61,109 bases of DNA from Bacteroidales bacterium (GTDB lineage: Bacteria > Bacteroidota > Bacteroidia > Bacteroidales > JACABE01): positions 1 through 61,109 of the forward strand of contig JAHEYQ010000027.1 of assembly GCA_023251515.1 (NCBI GenBank), read 5' to 3'. Positions 43,303 to 51,247 of the stretch are shown piece after piece; the stretch's first letter is position 1; each line of letters starts with the position of its first letter. Below the pieces are notes generated by a model. That model did no database searches and was not told the DNA's origin. It saw only the letters and a list, made by a program, of their open reading frames with translations. Position numbers and translations under genes: made by a program.

Positions 43303-45276
43303 ATGAATTTTACAAACTTTAATAAAACCAACTTAATTAACCGCTTAAGTACAGATAATGTATTAATAATTTTAATATTGTTATTTGCAACATTCTTACG
43401 GTTTTACAATTTCAATGAGATACCTTTTATTAATGATGAACTGAGCGCCTTATTCAGAGCAAGATTCGACACATTTGGCGAATTAATAGAAAAAGGAGTA
43501 TTGATAGATGGTCATCCGGCCGGAGTGCAGGTTTTTTTGTATTATTGGATAAAAATTTTCGGAACTTCAGAATTTGCAGTAAAACTTCCATTTATGATAA
43601 TGGGGGTGCTTTCGGTTTTGTATATTTATAAAATTGCCCGATTCTGGTTTAATTCATCTGTTGGATTAATAGCAGCTTCGTTTTTGTCGTGCTTACAATA
43701 TACGGTTATGTTCAGCCAGATTCAACGACCTTATGGCAGTGGAATTTTTATAGCTTTGGTTTTGGTTTGGTTTTGGACCGGCTATTTTTGGGGCGATAAC
43801 AAAAGCAAAATAAAAAACATAACAGGTTTTATTGTTTTTGGGGCTTTGTCGGCATATAATCATCATTTCAGTTTATTATTGCTTGGTTTGCTTGGCTTAA
43901 TGGGTTTGTTTTTTATAAAAAAAGACAATTATAAGTTGTATTTATTGAGTGGTGTAGCCATTTTTATTCTCTATCTTCCACATTTGCGAATATTTTTTTA
44001 TCAATTAAATGTAGGTGGAGTTGGTGGTCCAAATGGCTGGCTGGCCCCGCCCGAAAACGATTTTATATACAAATACCTGAAGTACGTTTTTCATTTTTCC
44101 AAATTAATGTATTTGCTTACATTTATTGTTATTTGTACAGGAGTGTTTCTGTTTTTTAAGAATAAAGGATATAAAAACAGCCTGAAAATGAAATTCAGAA
44201 TTATCAGTTTTATGCTTTTTGCTTTAAGTTTTTTAATCGGATTTTACTATTCTGTTTATAAAGCAGCTGTTTTGCAAAACTCTGTTTTAATATTTTCGTT
44301 TCCGTTTTTGCTTATTTTTTTGTTTTCATTTTATAGCGAATTAAACAAAACATTAAAGATAACATTGGTAATGTCGATATTATTAATCAGTTCTTATTCG
44401 CTGATTAAAGAACGAAAACATTACGAAATTTTTTATCATCAAGGTTTTAGAGAATGTGTAAGTCAAACTTTAAAATTTAAAGAAAGTAGCAGTTCGTGTG
44501 CTGTATTATTTAATGGATACGAAGATTTTTATTTGAATTATTACGAAAAGCTTTTCAACAAAAAAACCAATGCCGTAAATTTTAATATCGATACTGTAAG
44601 TATATCTAATTTCAGCAAAATGGTTAAAGCCCAAAATACAGACAATTTAATCTGGGCAAGCCCCTTGCCTACATTGCTTTTATATCAGGAAATTATAAAG
44701 GAGACTTATCCTTATTTGATAAATAAATCATTAGGTTTTGGGTACGAAGTATATTTATTCTCTAAAAACAAAGCAACTAAAACCGAAGCAGCTGTTTTTA
44801 AAAGCTGTTTAAGTTTCGATAAATCTGTACAATTCTGGAATTATGATTTAAACAATGTTATAAACGACAGTGTAAACAATAAAACGTACGAATTTAAACC
44901 TGACCAGGAATGGGGGCCGCTATTTGAGGCAAAACTTAAAGATATAATATCGAATAAATTCAATTACCTTTATGTGTCAGTAAATACTAAGCTATTGAAT
45001 AAAAATGCCAATCCGGTTTTGGTAATATCGATAGAAAACGGGAAAAAAGAATGTATTAACTGGCATACATCCGACTTTAAAGATTTTTTACATATGAAAA
45101 CCACCGGCAAGGTATATCTTTCGCTTCGCATGGCAGATGTTGCTGATTTTAATATTAATGACAATCTGAAAGTTTATATATGGAACAAACAAAAAGATAA
45201 CTTTATAATTGACGATTTTGAAATAAGAATTGATGCAGGAAATCCGCTATTCTATTCGTTAGTTACAGATTTTTAG
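43303..45276 (+). CDS. Glycosyltransferase family 39-like membrane protein
   Basis: The product is 657 aa from the ATG at 43303. The N-terminal half has about ten membrane helices; the first loop NFNEIPFINDELSALFRARF contains the acidic pair expected in PMT/ArnT-type polyprenyl-phosphate-sugar transferases, followed by DGHPAGVQVFLYYW. The C-terminal 250 residues are extracytoplasmic and not recognised. It probably glycosylates a lipid or protein from a lipid-linked sugar. It is the only plus-strand gene within the minus-strand toxin-like locus, and its 3' end is 11 bp from the first signal-peptide fragment. Confidence 0.8.
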   Translation: MNFTNFNKTNLINRLSTDNVLIILILLFATFLRFYNFNEIPFINDELSALFRARFDTFGELIEKGVLIDGHPAGVQVFLYYWIKIFGTSEFAVKLPFMIMGVLSVLYIYKIARFWFNSSVGLIAASFLSCLQYTVMFSQIQRPYGSGIFIALVLVWFWTGYFWGDNKSKIKNITGFIVFGALSAYNHHFSLLLLGLLGLMGLFFIKKDNYKLYLLSGVAIFILYLPHLRIFFYQLNVGGVGGPNGWLAPPENDFIYKYLKYVFHFSKLMYLLTFIVICTGVFLFFKNKGYKNSLKMKFRIISFMLFALSFLIGFYYSVYKAAVLQNSVLIFSFPFLLIFLFSFYSELNKTLKITLVMSILLISSYSLIKERKHYEIFYHQGFRECVSQTLKFKESSSSCAVLFNGYEDFYLNYYEKLFNKKTNAVNFNIDTVSISNFSKMVKAQNTDNLIWASPLPTLLLYQEIIKETYPYLINKSLGFGYEVYLFSKNKATKTEAAVFKSCLSFDKSVQFWNYDLNNVINDSVNNKTYEFKPDQEWGPLFEAKLKDIISNKFNYLYVSVNTKLLNKNANPVLVISIENGKKECINWHTSDFKDFLHMKTTGKVYLSLRMADVADFNINDNLKVYIWNKQKDNFIIDDFEIRIDAGNPLFYSLVTDF

Positions 45277-45287
45277 GCAATTTTTTT

Positions 45288-45395
45288 TCAGTTGCCCGAA
45301 GCATCGTTAGTATAATTAACGGTAGTTGTCTGTGCTTTTACTGCTACTTGCAGCAGCAAAAGCAAAATTAATGTTGTGATTTTGTTAGTTTTCAT
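45288..45395 (-). pseudogene. Truncated copy 1 of the signal-peptide/YD start
   Basis: A 35-codon frame begins MKTNKITTLILLLLLQVAVK and continues AQTTTVNYTNDASGN before a stop. It matches the first 35 residues of the 40640-41170 gene almost exactly (YTYDASGN there) and then ends. It is the longest of the fragments and the only one that keeps the YD motif. Confidence 0.85.
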
Positions 45396-45405
45396 TTGTT
45401 TTTGT

Positions 45406-45867
45406 TTAATTAGTTATTTGTAATTCTGAATTTACTATTTCAGCTACTTCTATTAAGTTTGATCTGTTCAAAGTAGATTTAATACTAATAATATTACCAG
45501 TTAATAGATGAATCCACAAACAACTACCTAATTTGCTCCCAGTTAATTGATTAACAGTTTTGTCTGTATTGGTGTTATTGTTTGGATCAAATGTTTTTAT
45601 ATCTTTAAAATAAAAAGAGTTTTTTTTAATTACATAAAGATTTAAAAAATACATTTGTTTAAAAACTACTTTGTCTTCATAAACAATAATTTTATCTTCT
45701 CTTACAATTATAATAATAAATAAAAAAACAATTGAAATAATACTGACACCTAAAGGGTTTTCTGAAAAATGAATTAATGATATTAATAATATGACAATTG
45801 AAGTTAGTCTCGAAGACCATGCCATAATTGTTTGTGATAAACTAAAAGTTGAATGATAAGTATTCAT
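45406..45867 (-). CDS. Membrane-anchored PH-like protein, candidate immunity
   Basis: The product is 153 aa with two N-terminal membrane helices (MAWSSRLTSIVILLISLIHF and GVSIISIVFLFIIIIV), then a beta-rich soluble domain (EDKIIVYEDKVVFKQMYFLNLYVIKKNSFYFKDIKTFD...) of PH-like pattern. The function is unknown. It ends 10 bp upstream of signal-peptide fragment 1, the arrangement repeated across this locus. Confidence 0.65.
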   Translation of the reverse strand: MNTYHSTFSLSQTIMAWSSRLTSIVILLISLIHFSENPLGVSIISIVFLFIIIIVREDKIIVYEDKVVFKQMYFLNLYVIKKNSFYFKDIKTFDPNNNTNTDKTVNQLTGSKLGSCLWIHLLTGNIISIKSTLNRSNLIEVAEIVNSELQITN

Positions 45868-45956
45868 AATAGGTTTATTTTATTTGCTGAATTTAGTGAG
45901 CTTGCTTTTGTTTAAAAATAATATACTCAAATAATAATACAAATCCTTTTGAAATC

Positions 45957-46052
45957 CTATTCATTTTTAATTAAATTATTGGTTTTAACTACTTTTACTG
46001 CTACTTGCAGCAGCAAAAGCAAAATTAATGTTGTGATTTTGTTTGTTTTCAT
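45957..46052 (-). pseudogene. Truncated copy 2 of the signal-peptide start
   Basis: A 31-codon frame MKTNKITTLILLLLLQVAVK, then VVKTNNLIKNE and a stop: identity with the 40640 gene is lost just after the signal peptide. Confidence 0.8.
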
Positions 46053-46088
46053 TTGATATAAAAATAAATAATGATTGTTTTTGTAAAA

Positions 46089-46445
46089 CTAAATAGTTAA
46101 AACTAAAGTACTCCCCAATGTTAGAATTATGTAAAGAAAGAATAATATCTTAAAAAATAATATTCCTTTTCTGTTTTCTTTTTGACTATATTTCTCCACT
46201 TTTTGGGTTAGTACTTTCTTGTATTTTAGATAAATACATAGAAAATAAATTATTAAATATATAATAAGAATATCATATTGAATTTGCTTTAAAAATGGTT
46301 TGTAATTAAAATATAGTAATAGAGCAAATATATTTAACGTAAATGTAAACGACATCATTCCCAATGCTTTAGCATGTGTAATTGAATCTGGTGTGTCATT
46401 TCTTGCAAATAGAAATGCAATTCTATAGAAAAAGTAATAAATCAT
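46089..46445 (-). CDS. Small polytopic membrane protein, candidate immunity
   Basis: The product is 118 aa with three or four membrane helices (YYFFYRIAFLFA, LGMMSFTFTLNIFALLLYF, YDILIIYLIIYFLCIYLKY, ILFFKILFFLYIILTLGSTLV). It has the same size and layout as the proteins at 47058, 47561, 48486 and 53162. It overlaps the upstream TPR gene by 4 bp and ends 36 bp before fragment 2. Confidence 0.65.
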   Translation of the reverse strand: MIYYFFYRIAFLFARNDTPDSITHAKALGMMSFTFTLNIFALLLYFNYKPFLKQIQYDILIIYLIIYFLCIYLKYKKVLTQKVEKYSQKENRKGILFFKILFFLYIILTLGSTLVLTI

Positions 46446-46903
46446 AACTTATTTTTTTTTAATATATGTTCTAAAAATTCTTTATAAGCTTTAGCATCAA
46501 TATTTAATGTATCACATTCATATGCTTTAGTAAAATTAATATATGCTAAACTGTCTTTATTTAGTTTTCTATAAATAAAGCCTATATTATAATAAGATTT
46601 GCTTTTTTTATGATTTAAATTAATGCATTTATTGAAATCTGAAATTGCATTTTGATAATTATATAGAACGTAATAACTCCCACCCCTTTTGTAATAAAAA
46701 TCTCCTTTAGTAGAATCTAATTGAATTAATCTTGAAAATACTAATACAGAATTTTTATAATCCTCATTATCATAAAATTCATTTGCTTTTTTCTCAAAAA
46801 AAGAATTGTAATCTGCTATATTATTCTTTTTATTGTTTCTTAAAAGAAGAAAAGCACAAAGAATGATAATTAGTAATCCTAAATATATACCTTTTTTTCT
46901 CAT
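46442..46903 (-). CDS. Membrane-anchored TPR protein
   Basis: The product is 153 aa. An N-terminal anchor (GIYLGLLIIILCAFLLL) is followed by about three TPR-like repeats (ANEFYDNEDYKNSVLVFSRLIQLDSTKGDFYYKRGGSYYVLYNYQNAISDFNKCINLNHKKSKSYYNIGFIY). It is a scaffold-type protein of unknown partner, coupled by a 4-bp overlap to the 46089 membrane gene; the two may work together. Confidence 0.72.
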   Translation of the reverse strand: MRKKGIYLGLLIIILCAFLLLRNNKKNNIADYNSFFEKKANEFYDNEDYKNSVLVFSRLIQLDSTKGDFYYKRGGSYYVLYNYQNAISDFNKCINLNHKKSKSYYNIGFIYRKLNKDSLAYINFTKAYECDTLNIDAKAYKEFLEHILKKNKL

Positions 46904-46983
46904 TTGTTTATTTTGTAAAGTTTTAAAGTTTAAAATACAATAATTTATGCAATTTTTATAGTATATTTTATTGATTCCACTTA

Positions 46984-47040
46984 CTACAGAATGATTAATT
47001 TTAAAAGCAAAATTAATGTTGTTATTTTGTTTGTTTTCAT
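46984..47040 (-). pseudogene. Truncated copy 3 of the signal-peptide start
   Basis: MKTNKITTLILLL matches the repeated start, then KLIIL and a stop at codon 19. It is the second-shortest fragment. It lies 17 bp after the 47058 gene stop. Confidence 0.75.
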
Positions 47041-47057
47041 TTGAGTGAATATTTATA

Positions 47058-47447
47058 TTAAAATTTGCCTTGATTTTGTAACATCTTTAAAATCCATCCT
47101 AAGTTATATAAAATGAAAGCTATCAATACAAATAAAATATGCAAAAAACTCTTTTTTAATCCATATTCTTTCTCCATAGATTTTATTATCCTTTTATATT
47201 TTCCTTTATGATATAATAAGAAATAAAAGCAGATTATTAATAAAGCTAATACCGTCAATGATTCTGTAATCCTAATATCAATATGAAATCCTGGGAAAAT
47301 TACACTAAAAAGAAAATAAAAATCAAAATAATATAGCATTAAAGTAAAGGCAATAATCAATACAGCACTAAATGGTGCAATATCTTCATTACCAACTCTT
47401 ACTTGAAATTTATAATATTTAAAATATAAAAATTTTATGAAATTCAT
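47058..47447 (-). CDS. Small polytopic membrane protein, candidate immunity
   Basis: The product is 129 aa with about four hydrophobic segments (FSAVLIIAFTLMLYYFDFYFLFSVIF, SLTVLALLIICFYFLLY, FLHILFVLIAFILYNLGWIL) and basic loops (HKGKYKRIIKSMEKEYGLKK). The layout parallels 46089 and 47561, with no clear sequence identity by eye. Function unknown. Confidence 0.62.
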   Translation of the reverse strand: MNFIKFLYFKYYKFQVRVGNEDIAPFSAVLIIAFTLMLYYFDFYFLFSVIFPGFHIDIRITESLTVLALLIICFYFLLYHKGKYKRIIKSMEKEYGLKKSFLHILFVLIAFILYNLGWILKMLQNQGKF

Positions 47448-47456
47448 TATTTTTTA

Positions 47457-47564
47457 CTATAATCTACTATTAATATAAATAATTTTTACGGTAGTTGTCT
47501 GTGCCTTTACTGCTACTTGCAGCAGCAAAAGCAAAATTAATGTTGTAATTTTGATTGTTTTCAT
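47457..47564 (-). pseudogene. Truncated copy 4 of the signal-peptide start
   Basis: A 35-codon frame MKTIKITTLILLLLLQVAVK, AQTTTV, then unrelated KIIYINSRL. Its ATG overlaps the stop of the preceding membrane-protein gene (ATGA at 47561-47564), so coupling to that gene is retained. Confidence 0.8.
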
Positions 47565-48007
47565 TGTTTTATGTATGAACCAGAATCTTGATATATTTCA
47601 ATTTGACTTTTTAATTTTTCTTCTTTATTTTGTTTTATTATACTTACAGTTATTCCAGAAAAAATAAATGTAAAAAAACAAAATAATAAAAAGGAAATTC
47701 CTATAAATTTAAAAAGAATTTTTGATGTTTTGCTATATTTATGTTCTAATTTTCTTATTTCTTTTTGATTTAGGAAAACATTTCTAAATACGATAAAAAA
47801 ACCGCCCAAAATTATTATACCAAATAAAATAAAAATGTATTTGTTATTTAAAAAATTAAAAATTAAAGAGAACCAAAAATAAAGTGATAGAGACAAAAAT
47901 CCTAAATAAGAAGAAAACAGAGTACATGCAACTTGTCTTCTTCCAAAAATTGCTTTCTTTGGAACTATACTTAATATACTATAATAAATAAAATCTATTA
48001 ATACCAT
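47561..48007 (-). CDS. Small membrane protein, paralogue of the 48486 gene
   Basis: The product is 148 aa. The N-terminal 60 residues (FIYYSILSIVPKKAIFGRRQ, VACTLFSSYLGFLSLSL, WFSLIFNFLNNKY) are nearly identical to those of the 48486-48920 protein, while the middle diverges (FILFGIIILGGFFIVFRNVF versus LILYCVFFFGGFFILFRCIY). It has three or four membrane helices. It is a candidate immunity protein by context. Its stop overlaps the start codon of fragment 4. Confidence 0.7.
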   Translation of the reverse strand: MVLIDFIYYSILSIVPKKAIFGRRQVACTLFSSYLGFLSLSLYFWFSLIFNFLNNKYIFILFGIIILGGFFIVFRNVFLNQKEIRKLEHKYSKTSKILFKFIGISFLLFCFFTFIFSGITVSIIKQNKEEKLKSQIEIYQDSGSYIKQ

Positions 48008-48041
48008 AAGCTTAAAATATTATTGCAAAATACCAGTAAAA

Positions 48042-48371
48042 TTATTTACAAAAATTAGGAATTGTATAAGTTGTATCTTTTTTAATAATATAAAAATCCA
48101 ACTTTCCTTTTTCCTTGCGAAAAGTATCACCAATTTCAATAATCTGATATTCATCTTCATTTAAAACAAATTCTTCAGTAGTATCTGTTTTTCCTGATAT
48201 TTCACGTCCAATAGCTCTGTAAAATTTCACATCAATATATTTACCGCTAACAACCATATTATATTCTAATGGACGAAATTTTTTTTCCAAACATTCCTGA
48301 CAAACATTGGTACAAGAAAATGCAATAAACACCAAACATAATATTACTAAACTATTTTTTATTTTACACAT
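48042..48371 (-). CDS. Small lipoprotein
   Basis: The product is 109 aa. The SPII signal is LVILCLVFIAFSCTNVCQEC. The mature part is beta-rich (LEYNMVVSGKYIDVKFYRAIGREISGK...FVLNEDEYQIIEIGDTFRKEKGKLDFYIIKKDTTYTIP). Unknown family. It lies between fragment 5 and the 47561 gene, within the same minus-strand array. Confidence 0.65.
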   Translation of the reverse strand: MCKIKNSLVILCLVFIAFSCTNVCQECLEKKFRPLEYNMVVSGKYIDVKFYRAIGREISGKTDTTEEFVLNEDEYQIIEIGDTFRKEKGKLDFYIIKKDTTYTIPNFCK

Positions 48372-48417
48372 ATTATTAAATATTTTTATTAATTAAAAAA
48401 GCCTGTTTTTACTTAAA

Positions 48418-48477
48418 TTATGATTGCATTTGCATCAGCAAAAGCAAAATTAATGTTGTGATTGTGTTTTTTTTCAT
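48418..48477 (-). pseudogene. Truncated copy 5 of the signal-peptide start
   Basis: MKKNTITTLILLLLMQMQS then stop: 19 codons, homologous to the repeated start but with changes after LLLL. It lies 8 bp after the 48486 gene stop. Confidence 0.75.
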
Positions 48478-48485
48478 TGTTTTAT

Positions 48486-48920
48486 TTATGAACCAGAATC
48501 TTGATATAATTCAATTTGATTTTTTAAATTTTCTTTTTTAATTTGTTTAATTTTACTTCCAGTTATTCCTGAAATAACAAAAGAAAAAAAACAAAATAAT
48601 AAAAATGAAATTCCTATAAATTTTAGAAGAATTTTCGGTGTTTTGCTATATTTATTTTCCATGTCCCTTATCTTTTGGTGATTAAGATAAATACATCTAA
48701 ATAATATAAAAAAACCACCAAAAAAAAACACACAATATAATATAAGACTGTATTTGTTATTTAAAAAGTTAAAAATTAAAGAAAACCAAATATTAAGTGA
48801 TAGAGACAAAAACCCTAAATATGATGAAAACAGAGTACATGCAACTTGTCTTCTTCCAAAAATTGCTTTTTTAGGAACTATACTTAATATACTATAATAA
48901 ATAAAATCTAATATTGACAT
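48486..48920 (-). CDS. Small membrane protein, paralogue of the 47561 gene
   Basis: The product is 144 aa. It shares its N-terminal 60 residues and C-terminus (FKFIGISFLLFCFF...GSKIKQIKKENLKNQIELYQDSGS) with the 47561 protein, showing a duplication about 913 bp apart. Three or four membrane helices. Each copy is followed closely by a signal-peptide fragment, so the unit duplicated together. Confidence 0.7.
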   Translation of the reverse strand: MSILDFIYYSILSIVPKKAIFGRRQVACTLFSSYLGFLSLSLNIWFSLIFNFLNNKYSLILYCVFFFGGFFILFRCIYLNHQKIRDMENKYSKTPKILLKFIGISFLLFCFFSFVISGITGSKIKQIKKENLKNQIELYQDSGS

Positions 48921-48955
48921 AAGCTCAAAATATGTTTAATAAAATAAATTGTATT

Positions 48956-49387
48956 CTAATTATCAATTATAACCTTATTGATTTTATATTTGAGATTTTC
49001 TTTAATTATCTGAAGTTTAATTTTTTTGTAAATTTTCCTTCCATCTGAATTGTAAGAAAAAGTTACAATATAAATTTCATCAGCTTTATTATCTTTATGT
49101 ATGGTCATTGTTTTTAACCAATCTGTTTCACAAAACTGTCCATCTAATAAAACATCATAATCAATATCTTCATCATAAAGCTGGTTTTGCAAAAGTGCGG
49201 TACAGTATTTTTTAACTATTGTATCTGCTTGATTGTATTTCAATTTGTCTGTCTCATTAATATAGCCGGTATAAAAAGTTCTAAGCATGGAAATAATCTC
49301 TTTTTCACTATAGTTATTTGTCTGTGCTTTTACAGCCACTTGCAGCAGTATAAGCAAAATTAAAGTTGTTATTGCGTTTATTTTCAT
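48956..49387 (-). CDS. Secreted DUF3828-like protein, copy 1
   Basis: The product is 143 aa from the ATG at 49387 (MKINAITTLILLILLQVAVK); an upstream ATG at 49411 adds eight residues. The signal peptide belongs to the repeated family of this locus but the frame continues as YSEKEIISMLRTFYTGYINE...VKKYCTALLQNQLYDEDIDYDVLLDGQF, which resembles DUF3828. It is periplasmic. It is a near-duplicate of 50780-51211. A MORN-repeat gene precedes it by 36 bp. Confidence 0.75.
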   Translation of the reverse strand: MKINAITTLILLILLQVAVKAQTNNYSEKEIISMLRTFYTGYINETDKLKYNQADTIVKKYCTALLQNQLYDEDIDYDVLLDGQFCETDWLKTMTIHKDNKADEIYIVTFSYNSDGRKIYKKIKLQIIKENLKYKINKVIIDN

Positions 49388-49423
49388 TTGAAAAACCATT
49401 ATTTGATACAAATTTATAAAATA

Positions 49424-50263
49424 TCACTTTTTTAATTTAATTACACTAACTTTTTTCATTGTTGTTTTTGTTATTGCAACTGTTTTATAACCATCGTATA
49501 TTTCATAATTTATATAAAATGTTTTTTGAGGTGTAAGAAATAATGTTTCTTCATTCTTCCCTTTTCCCAATACTTTTGAGTCACTTAATATTAGCTTTTT
49601 ATTTTCATCTAATATTTTATAGACAATAGTTATTTTTCTGTCATTTACAGGACCTAGAATCTTTATTTTACTAAAAAATTTGTCACCAAAATAAATTGAA
49701 GTGTCATTTAAAGGTGTAAAAAAAACGTGTCTGAAAAAATCTATTAACTTGCCATCTTCATTGTAATTTTCATAGAAAACAATTTTATTGTTTTCTTTTA
49801 CGAAGTATCTTTTAAGATTCCCATTAATTAAATACTCTTTAAATTCTCCAATTACTTCATTGTTATTAAATTCGCATGTTGATTTAATTCTGCCATTATT
49901 ATAATATGTGGTATCTCTGCCATTTTGCATGTTATCTTTATAATTACTTTTATACTCTAATTGTCCATTTTCAAAATAAGCATTTTGAAATCCATTTTTT
50001 TTGCCATCCACATATTTTGCTTCCCATTTTATATTTCCATTCTCATAATATTCTCTTTTAATGCCAGTAATTTTGCCATTTTTAAAATTTTCTTCAATTT
50101 TTAGTTTTCCACTTTTATAATACTCTTTATAAAATCCATCAGCAACATTATTTTTTGTTTGGTAAATATAATGTAATTCACCTGTGTTGTAATGTTTTTT
50201 TACTGTTTTTTTACAACCAAATAAAATACATAATACAATTAAAAATACAATAGATTTTTTCAT
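49424..50263 (-). CDS. YwqK-like MORN-variant lipoprotein, copy 1
   Basis: The product is 279 aa. The SPII signal ends LIVLCILFGCKKT. About six repeats of the form (Y)YxNGxxK(W/E)xxYxDGKxNG (for example EYYENGNIKWEAKYVDGKKNGFQNAYFENGQLEYKSNY) are typical of YwqK-family antitoxin/MORN proteins; residues 170-279 form a beta-rich domain. YwqK homologues are annotated as antitoxins, so an immunity role is possible. It is duplicated at 51248-52087. Confidence 0.8.
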   Translation of the reverse strand: MKKSIVFLIVLCILFGCKKTVKKHYNTGELHYIYQTKNNVADGFYKEYYKSGKLKIEENFKNGKITGIKREYYENGNIKWEAKYVDGKKNGFQNAYFENGQLEYKSNYKDNMQNGRDTTYYNNGRIKSTCEFNNNEVIGEFKEYLINGNLKRYFVKENNKIVFYENYNEDGKLIDFFRHVFFTPLNDTSIYFGDKFFSKIKILGPVNDRKITIVYKILDENKKLILSDSKVLGKGKNEETLFLTPQKTFYINYEIYDGYKTVAITKTTMKKVSVIKLKK

Positions 50264-50407
50264 AAATTTATTTATTTATTCATTTAAATGTCAGATTGCC
50301 TATCACGATTTTTCGGGTGAAATCGCTATATATACATCCTCTTGTGTTTGAATTTTTTCTCATGACTCATTTCATAAAATTTGAAACTTCATAAAATTTT
50401 CACAAAA
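50264..50407. other. Spacer inside the 1824-bp duplication interval
   Basis: Non-coding; it contains caaaatt / attttg-type and TCATAAAATTTGAAACTTCATAAAATTTTCA short direct repeats (50370-50402). It is not part of the duplicated segment. Confidence 0.4.
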
Positions 50408-50773
50408 TTATGAAAAGAACAGATATGCAATTACAAACAACCAAAATAAATATGCTGTAAAAGCAATAAAAATATACATATTATTTTTAATTAATTTCTT
50501 TTCAACAACTAAAAGTACTTCTGTTAAATCAGTTGAAAGTTTCTTTTTATAAAATACGGGAGTCCACATCCAAATAATTTCAGAGAAATCTAATCTGAAA
50601 ATCTTATAACTCATTTCAAAATTGAAGTACGAAATTACTTCTGGAAACATATTTGGATGAATTATTTTGATTAGCACAAAATGAAGTTGAAACTTTTTAA
50701 ATACGAAATAAAGAAATAAGATTAGAGTCATTAAGGACCCAAACAAAAAAATAATGTTTAACGTTTTTTCCAT
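50408..50773 (-). CDS. Small membrane protein between the duplicated pairs
   Basis: The product is 121 aa. It has an N-terminal helix (LNIIFLFGSLMTLILFLYFVF), a soluble middle (FQLHFVLIKIIHPNMFPEVISYFNFEMSYKIFRLDFSEIIWMWTP) and a C-terminal helix (MYIFIAFTAYLFWLFVIAYLFFS). Function unknown. It has no counterpart after the other copy of the duplicated pair. Confidence 0.65.
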   Translation of the reverse strand: MEKTLNIIFLFGSLMTLILFLYFVFKKFQLHFVLIKIIHPNMFPEVISYFNFEMSYKIFRLDFSEIIWMWTPVFYKKKLSTDLTEVLLVVEKKLIKNNMYIFIAFTAYLFWLFVIAYLFFS

Positions 50774-50779
50774 TATAAC

Positions 50780-51211
50780 TTAATTATCTATTATAACCTT
50801 ATTGATTTTATATTTGAGATTTTCTTTAATTATCTGAAGTTTAATTTTTTTGAAAACTTTCCTTCCATCTGAATTGTAAGAAAAAGTTACATTATAAATA
50901 TCATCAGCATTACTATCTTTATGTATTGTCATTGTTTTTAACCAATCTGTTTCACAAAACTGTCCATCTAATAAAACATCATAATCAATATCTTCATCAT
51001 AAAGCTGGTTTTGCAAAAGTGCGGTACAGTATTTTTTAACTATTGTATCTGCTTGATTGTATTTCAATTTGTCTGTCTCATTAATATAGCCGGTATAAAA
51101 AGTTCTAAGCATGGAAATAATCTCTTTTTCACTATAGTTATTTGTCTGTGCTTTTACAGCCACTTGCAGCAGTATAAGCAAAATTAAAGTTGTTATTGCG
51201 TTTATTTTCAT
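50780..51211 (-). CDS. Secreted DUF3828-like protein, copy 2
   Basis: The product is 143 aa from the ATG at 51211. It is identical to copy 1 except for a few residues near the C-terminus (DSNADDIYNVTFSYNSDGRKVFKKIKL against DNKADEIYIVTFSYNSDGRKIYKKIKL). Offset from copy 1 is exactly 1824 bp. Confidence 0.75.
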   Translation of the reverse strand: MKINAITTLILLILLQVAVKAQTNNYSEKEIISMLRTFYTGYINETDKLKYNQADTIVKKYCTALLQNQLYDEDIDYDVLLDGQFCETDWLKTMTIHKDSNADDIYNVTFSYNSDGRKVFKKIKLQIIKENLKYKINKVIIDN

Positions 51212-51247
51212 TTGAAAAACCATTATTTGATACAAATTTATAAAATA

